Assembly: GCA_934132915.1 (NCBI GenBank)
Contig: CAKPAK010000055.1
Span: 1 to 9,439, forward strand
Direction of reading: 5' to 3'
DNA length: 9,439 bases
Origin: an uncultured Bacilli bacterium
Lineage (GTDB): Bacteria; Bacillota_I; Bacilli_A; RF39; UBA660
In this document: one piece after another, positions 5,819 through 9,439 of the stretch
Position numbering within the stretch: the first letter of the stretch is position 1
Layout: each line of letters starts with the position of its first letter
Position numbers and translations under genes: made by a program
The notes under the pieces: generated by a model
Told to the model about the DNA's origin: nothing
The model's input: only the letters and a program-made list of their open reading frames with translations
Database searches by the model: none

Positions 5819-7066
5819 TTAATTAATATAACTAGCAAGAGTGGCAACCGAATCATTTCCACCAACGACAAATCTTGGTACCTTATATTTATCAACACCT
5901 CTTCTAGCTTTAACGCCTCCCCCAGCAAAAGCCATCGTAAATCCAGTCTGTTTCAATGCTTCAATCACATGATTATCATATTGATAAAACGGATAACAAA
6001 AATAAGGTGTTCCATTTAAAGAAGATTTACTTTGATTTAAATCTTCAACAATTGTATCAAAAGAAGCATTCACTAGTGATCCATAAGCCCCATGTAAATT
6101 CCATGTATGAGAAGCAATTTCTAAATTTTTACTCGCATAATCAGAAACCGGAGCCAAACTCCCAATCAAAAACAATACACCATGCAAATCATACTTCTCT
6201 AGTTTTGAAATTGCTCGTGACACAAACCATCCATCATCAATTGTAATCACAACACTCTTCTTTGGTAAATCAATCTTACCATCTAAATAATCTTCTAACT
6301 CTTTTAATGTTGCCGTATAAAAACCATTTTCTTTCATATATTTTAAATGTTCATCAAATAAGTTCTCGTTCATGCAAATAGAGGATGGTGAACAACTACT
6401 TTTCTCTTCGTCACTTATGGTAAAGTGGTAATTTAAAACTGCCACTCCCCCTCCTTGATAACTTGTCTTTGTTTCTTGTTTTACTTCTACTTTAGGCTTT
6501 TCATTCACTTTTAAATGAACTTCTTTTTTGGCCACATTTCCGTATTTATCTGTACCAACAATAAAAAAGCTATATTCTCCAGCCTTTTCTTTCATTTCAA
6601 TTAATTTACTTTCATCAGGAGAAGAAATGGAACATTCTGATAAATCTGTACAACTTGCAACAAATGAATTTAAATCAATTTCTTCACCTTCTTTGATTTC
6701 CACATTCTTAACCTCTAAAACGGGTACGGTTGTATCTACAACATAAATATTTCCTTGATATTCTACTCTTTTTTTGGTCAGTTTTTCAATTAAATTTTTC
6801 TTTTTCTTAGAAATAACATAGGGGTATTTTCCTACTTTATCCCTATATTTATGATTATCTAAAGAATACTTATAATAATCAACATCTGAATTTTTTAAAT
6901 AATCTTCTATCTTAGTGGTTAACTTACTTCCTAACTCTACCGTAACATCTCTTGGTTGGATTTCTTCTTCTTTTTTTAAAAATAACACCACAACAAATAG
7001 TCCAATTGATATGATTGCTAAAATTGGTATTGTAATTAATATTACTTTTTTTAACGTCTTACTCAA
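5819..7066 (-). CDS. Membrane-anchored polysaccharide deacetylase (CE4 type) with Ig-like modules
   Basis: 415 residues. A short basic N-terminus and one hydrophobic segment (8-30) make an uncleaved signal anchor, placing the rest outside the cell. Residues about 36-115 and 116-187 look like two Ig-like beta modules; the second begins DTTVPVLEVK and ends GTDKYGNVAKKEVHLKV, as in DUF5011-type repeats. The catalytic NodB-like domain covers about 207-415: VAVLNYHF (208-215), TIDDGW (275-280) with the Asp pair D277/D278, the metal-binding SHTWNLH with H320 and H325, and FCYPFYQY (356-363) in place of the usual RxPYG. This FxYPF form is closer to the IcaB/PgaB type than to the peptidoglycan type. 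It probably removes acetyl groups from a surface N-acetylhexosamine polymer. The start is TTG at 7066; no ATG fits before the catalytic half. Four cysteines (C139/C145 and C225/C231) could form two disulfides outside. Confidence 0.86.
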   Translation of the reverse strand: MSKTLKKVILITIPILAIISIGLFVVVLFLKKEEEIQPRDVTVELGSKLTTKIEDYLKNSDVDYYKYSLDNHKYRDKVGKYPYVISKKKKNLIEKLTKKRVEYQGNIYVVDTTVPVLEVKNVEIKEGEEIDLNSFVASCTDLSECSISSPDESKLIEMKEKAGEYSFFIVGTDKYGNVAKKEVHLKVNEKPKVEVKQETKTSYQGGGVAVLNYHFTISDEEKSSCSPSSICMNENLFDEHLKYMKENGFYTATLKELEDYLDGKIDLPKKSVVITIDDGWFVSRAISKLEKYDLHGVLFLIGSLAPVSDYASKNLEIASHTWNLHGAYGSLVNASFDTIVEDLNQSKSSLNGTPYFCYPFYQYDNHVIEALKQTGFTMAFAGGGVKARRGVDKYKVPRFVVGGNDSVATLASYIN

Positions 7067-7075
7067 ATTCCTTCA

Positions 7076-7081
7076 CTCCTT
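7076..7081 (-). promoter_or_regulatory. Ribosome binding site supporting a TTG start
   Basis: AAGGAG on the - strand is 9 bases before TTG 7066, with a second AAGGA closer in. No in-frame ATG exists upstream of the signal-anchor segment, so TTG is the only start that keeps the complete anchor. The gap 7067-7107 between the 52-aa gene and this start holds nothing else clear. Confidence 0.75.
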
Positions 7082-7107
7082 AATTTAAAAAATAAAGCAT
7101 ACAATAA

Positions 7108-7266
7108 TTATCTAATTTCATCAACTAATTGACAACATTTGCGATAAATTTCAGAGTTTTCTCCATATCTACTTTTAACATTCTCTTCACTTAATCCCTG
7201 CTCTAAAGCAATTTTAAAACACTTTCTTGCTACCGCTAGAGAATGTACTAATCTGTCCTTATCCAT
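7108..7266 (-). CDS. Small 52-aa protein of unknown function
   Basis: The frame reads MDKDRLVHSLAVARKCFKIA (1-20), LEQGLSEENVKSRYGENSEI (21-40), then YRKCCQLVDEIR. It is soluble, charged and probably two or three helices, with three Cys (16, 44, 45). The ATG at 7266 is one base after the TAA of the 510-aa membrane protein (GGGTAAAATG), with GGAAAGGG as binding site, so translation is almost certainly coupled. The N-terminal RLVHSLAVARK block resembles the first helix of HD-domain proteins, but the protein ends before any HD pair could occur. It may be a shortened relative or an unrelated small regulator. Its reality is supported by start position, binding site and protein-like composition; the function is unknown. 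Confidence 0.66.
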   Translation of the reverse strand: MDKDRLVHSLAVARKCFKIALEQGLSEENVKSRYGENSEIYRKCCQLVDEIR

Positions 7267-7267
7267 T

Positions 7268-8800
7268 TTACCCTTTCCTTTCTATAATTTTTTCTGAATA
7301 ATTCCTTTTATGATATAAAAGATAAGTATAAGAAAATTCTCTTTCTTGAACCTTTTTACTACTCACTAATTCATAATGATTTAAAATATTAGGATTTATC
7401 TCTTTCATATGAATTCCTCTTCTTAAAACAATATAATCAAACTTTTGTTCCCTTATTTCTTCATCCAACCTTTCCTTCATCCCAGGAATAAATGCATTTT
7501 GCTTTTCAAAATATTTGGTATTTGGTAAAATTTGACTAGCGAAATAAAATCCTCCATCCAAAAATCCATAATTCAATAAAGTTTTTCCTCCCCCTTCTTG
7601 AATAACTTTTGCAAATTGATATTGTACCAAATCCTCTTTTTTATTTTTAGCATACATCAAATTAGGAGAAGTAAAAACCAATATGAATGAACATAAAATA
7701 ACAACAAAAGAAGTATAAATCCGTATTTTTTTCTCTTTAAAATTAACTTTTTCCTTCAAAAATAAAAATAAACTAATAAAACCAATCAAACAAAAAGGCA
7801 ATATCATTAAAAAATAATAATAAAAATCCTTTGCTCCATAATAAATCCCTAAAGCCCCTAAAGAAAAAAATAAAATAAACGATACCTTACCTTCACGAGA
7901 TAATTTTCCACGAACAAGAAAATAAATCATCCCTAAATCAATCAAATGAAAAACAATTACATTTGTTGTCAGCTTTTTATAGAAAGAAAGAAATATCATC
8001 TCTATTCGGATAAGTAAAGGTAGTTTTTTAGTGTAACCAAATATATTAAAAATAAAATACGTATTAATAAAAACATCAAGTCCATGGTGAAAATAAAAAT
8101 AAAGACAAAAGAATAGAATAGGAATACTCATTCCCACCAAAAAGAGAAAACATGAGAAAAAACTTTGGAAGTATTTTTTAGAAAAAAGAAAATCAAAGAA
8201 GATACACATCATAAAAGCAAAAGGAAAACCTAAAAAGGTAAACTTAATCATCGCCATTGCTCCCGCAAAAAAACCATCCCAAAAAAGAGTTTTTCTTCTA
8301 ACACTACCCTTAGTAAAATAGTAAAGCAAATCATATAACATCTTCATCAATATCGGCAAACAAAACTCCTCTGCCGAACCACCACTACTAAAGAAAATAC
8401 TTCCCGCAATTAAACTAGCCAAAAGAGGCAAAATAAAATAGAGATATTCTTTTTCTAAAAATAAAGCGATGATTTTTCCGGAAAAATATAAAAAAACGGT
8501 ATAACAAGCGACTTCTAAAAGAAAAATGGGCAAAAAAGAATATGGCATAACGAGAGAAGAAAGCATAAAGATAAAATATAAAAGTGGCCCTTTTTGTTCA
8601 AATAAATCACGGTAAGGTAAAATTCCATGTCGCCAGGAGATGCCAACTGTATAAAAAGCGTTCTCATCTACCCAATTATTAAAAGGATAAAGGGGCGAAT
8701 TTTTGGAGGTAAAAAACAAAATCACAAAAGAAAGAATTAAACAAAAGAGGAGCAGAAAATACTTGCTATGATAAATTTTTATCAATATTTTTTTCATCAT
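7268..8800 (-). CDS. Polytopic GT-C-type glycosyltransferase (family 39-like)
   Basis: 510 residues. A first membrane segment (14-31) is followed by the outer loop NNWVDENAFYTVG (41-53), with acidic D45/E46, and then GILPYRDLFEQKGPLLYF (59-76). The order DxxxFxxxG...GxxPYxDxFExKGPLLYF is characteristic of a Firmicutes group of GT-C proteins related to the ArnT/PMT (family 39) enzymes, which use polyprenyl-phosphate sugars and act outside the membrane. About ten more hydrophobic segments follow to residue 375 or so. A soluble C-terminal part of about 130 residues then begins near MYAKNKKEDL. Start: ATG ATG at 8800/8797 behind AGGGGG; the second Met is better spaced. It starts 8 bases after the stop of the GtrB-like gene, so enzyme and likely transferase are translated next to each other. 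Sugar and acceptor are not evident. Confidence 0.75.
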   Translation of the reverse strand: MMKKILIKIYHSKYFLLLFCLILSFVILFFTSKNSPLYPFNNWVDENAFYTVGISWRHGILPYRDLFEQKGPLLYFIFMLSSLVMPYSFLPIFLLEVACYTVFLYFSGKIIALFLEKEYLYFILPLLASLIAGSIFFSSGGSAEEFCLPILMKMLYDLLYYFTKGSVRRKTLFWDGFFAGAMAMIKFTFLGFPFAFMMCIFFDFLFSKKYFQSFFSCFLFLVGMSIPILFFCLYFYFHHGLDVFINTYFIFNIFGYTKKLPLLIRIEMIFLSFYKKLTTNVIVFHLIDLGMIYFLVRGKLSREGKVSFILFFSLGALGIYYGAKDFYYYFLMILPFCLIGFISLFLFLKEKVNFKEKKIRIYTSFVVILCSFILVFTSPNLMYAKNKKEDLVQYQFAKVIQEGGGKTLLNYGFLDGGFYFASQILPNTKYFEKQNAFIPGMKERLDEEIREQKFDYIVLRRGIHMKEINPNILNHYELVSSKKVQEREFSYTYLLYHKRNYSEKIIERKG

Positions 8801-8808
8801 TTTTCCCC

Positions 8809-9439
8809 CTAACGCTTAGAAATCAAATAATCCATAACCAAATATCTTGGTCTAGCCTTTGTTTCACAATAGATTTTTCCAATATATTCTCCGATTATTC
8901 CTAAAGATAGCATTTGAATTCCACCTAAAAGCCATAATGAACAAACGATAAAAGTCCATCCATCAACCGTGTTTCCTAGTATTTTTTGAATAATAGAATA
9001 CAGAATCATTAAAAGACTTAATATTAAAATTACAATTCCTATATTTAAAATCAAACGAATCGGTTTAACGCTAAAGGAAGTGATTCCATCCCAAGCAAAA
9101 CTTAACATCTTCTTCAAAGGATACTTACTCTGCCCAGCAAATCTCTCTTTTCTCTCGTAGTAGACAATCGCACTTTTAAAACCAATTAAAGGAAATATTC
9201 CTCTTAAAAATAAATTGACTTCTTTGTAAGTGGCTAATGCATCTAATACTCGTCTTGAGGTAAGGCGATAATCTGCATGATTATAGATAACATCTACTCC
9301 AAGCATCGTCATCACTCGGTAAAATCCTTGGGCGGTGGTTCTTTTAAAGAAACTATCTTTCTTTCTACTATTTCTAACGCCATAGACAATATCCGCACCC
9401 TCTTGTCTTTTTTCTATCATTTCGTCGATTGCCTCGATG
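8809..9439 (-). CDS. GtrB/DPM1-type membrane glycosyltransferase (GT2), C-terminal part
   Basis: The frame continues past the right edge: six codons (IEAIDE) precede the Met at 9420, which is therefore internal. About 209 residues are visible out of the usual 310-320. Signs of the family: EMIEKRQEGADIVYGVR, the HADYRLTSRRV segment (DFRLMSRR in typical members), LRGIFPLIGF, YERKERFAGQSKYPLKKML, then two membrane helices at about 126-150 and 158-185 and a basic tail. Members such as GtrB and CsbB transfer a sugar from a UDP-sugar to undecaprenyl phosphate on the inner face of the membrane. The GT-A core with the DxD motif is outside the window, so the sugar cannot be judged. This is the first visible gene of the leftward operon; its promoter must lie to the right. 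It ends in TAG, 8 bases before the next start. Confidence 0.87.
   Translation of the reverse strand, partial: IEAIDEMIEKRQEGADIVYGVRNSRKKDSFFKRTTAQGFYRVMTMLGVDVIYNHADYRLTSRRVLDALATYKEVNLFLRGIFPLIGFKSAIVYYERKERFAGQSKYPLKKMLSFAWDGITSFSVKPIRLILNIGIVILILSLLMILYSIIQKILGNTVDGWTFIVCSLWLLGGIQMLSLGIIGEYIGKIYCETKARPRYLVMDYLISKR

Noticed and set aside
5803..5928. 42-residue N-terminal extension of the GtrA-like protein
   Set aside because: It overlaps the deacetylase gene in another frame, has no family resemblance, and a good binding site precedes ATG 5802.
5956..6746. Rightward open frames at 5956-6246 and 6528-6746
   Set aside because: Both lie wholly opposite the well-supported deacetylase gene, lack binding sites and have His/Ser/Asn-rich shadow composition.

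Overview
The window is AT-rich (about 30% G+C by eye), with strong AGGAGG-type ribosome binding sites, stop-to-start junctions of a few bases and TGG (not TGA) tryptophan codons. This fits a low-G+C Gram-positive of the Bacillota, plausibly a gut-type Bacilli or Clostridia lineage. No gene identifies the species.

Layout. On the + strand, bases 1-653 hold the C-terminal part of a beta-lactamase-fold serine hydrolase. Everything else is one long leftward (- strand) gene series that runs in from the right edge and ends at 708. The two converge on a bidirectional intrinsic terminator at 620-684. In transcription order the leftward series is: the C-terminal part of a GtrB/DPM1-type membrane glycosyltransferase (8809-9439); a 510-aa GT-C-like polytopic protein (7268-8800); a 52-aa small protein (7108-7266); a membrane-anchored polysaccharide deacetylase with Ig-like modules and a TTG start (5819-7066); a GtrA-family flippase-like protein (5344-5802); a 79-base gap with tiny coupled ORFs behind a perfect Shine-Dalgarno; a 147-aa conserved protein of unknown function (4821-5264); UDP-glucose 4-epimerase GalE (3805-4809); a DUF6056-like polytopic protein (2496-3824); and a 587-aa GT-C-like polytopic protein (708-2471). 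Most junctions are overlaps or gaps under 25 bases, so this looks like one operon, with one possible internal promoter before the last gene.

How the genes may work together. GtrB-type enzymes charge undecaprenyl phosphate with a sugar, GtrA-type proteins are thought to flip it, and GT-C proteins transfer the sugar outside the cell to an acceptor such as teichoic acid, lipid-linked glycan or protein. This window has the first two components, three different candidate GT-C-like proteins, an epimerase that can supply UDP-Gal (and, from its gatekeeper residue, probably UDP-GalNAc), and a surface deacetylase. The inferred role is making and decorating a cell-surface glycopolymer. The substrate, the acceptor and the roles of the 52-aa and 147-aa proteins cannot be read from the sequence.

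No tRNA, rRNA, CRISPR array, insertion sequence or long repeat was found. All gaps between genes are under about 80 bases and are covered below.
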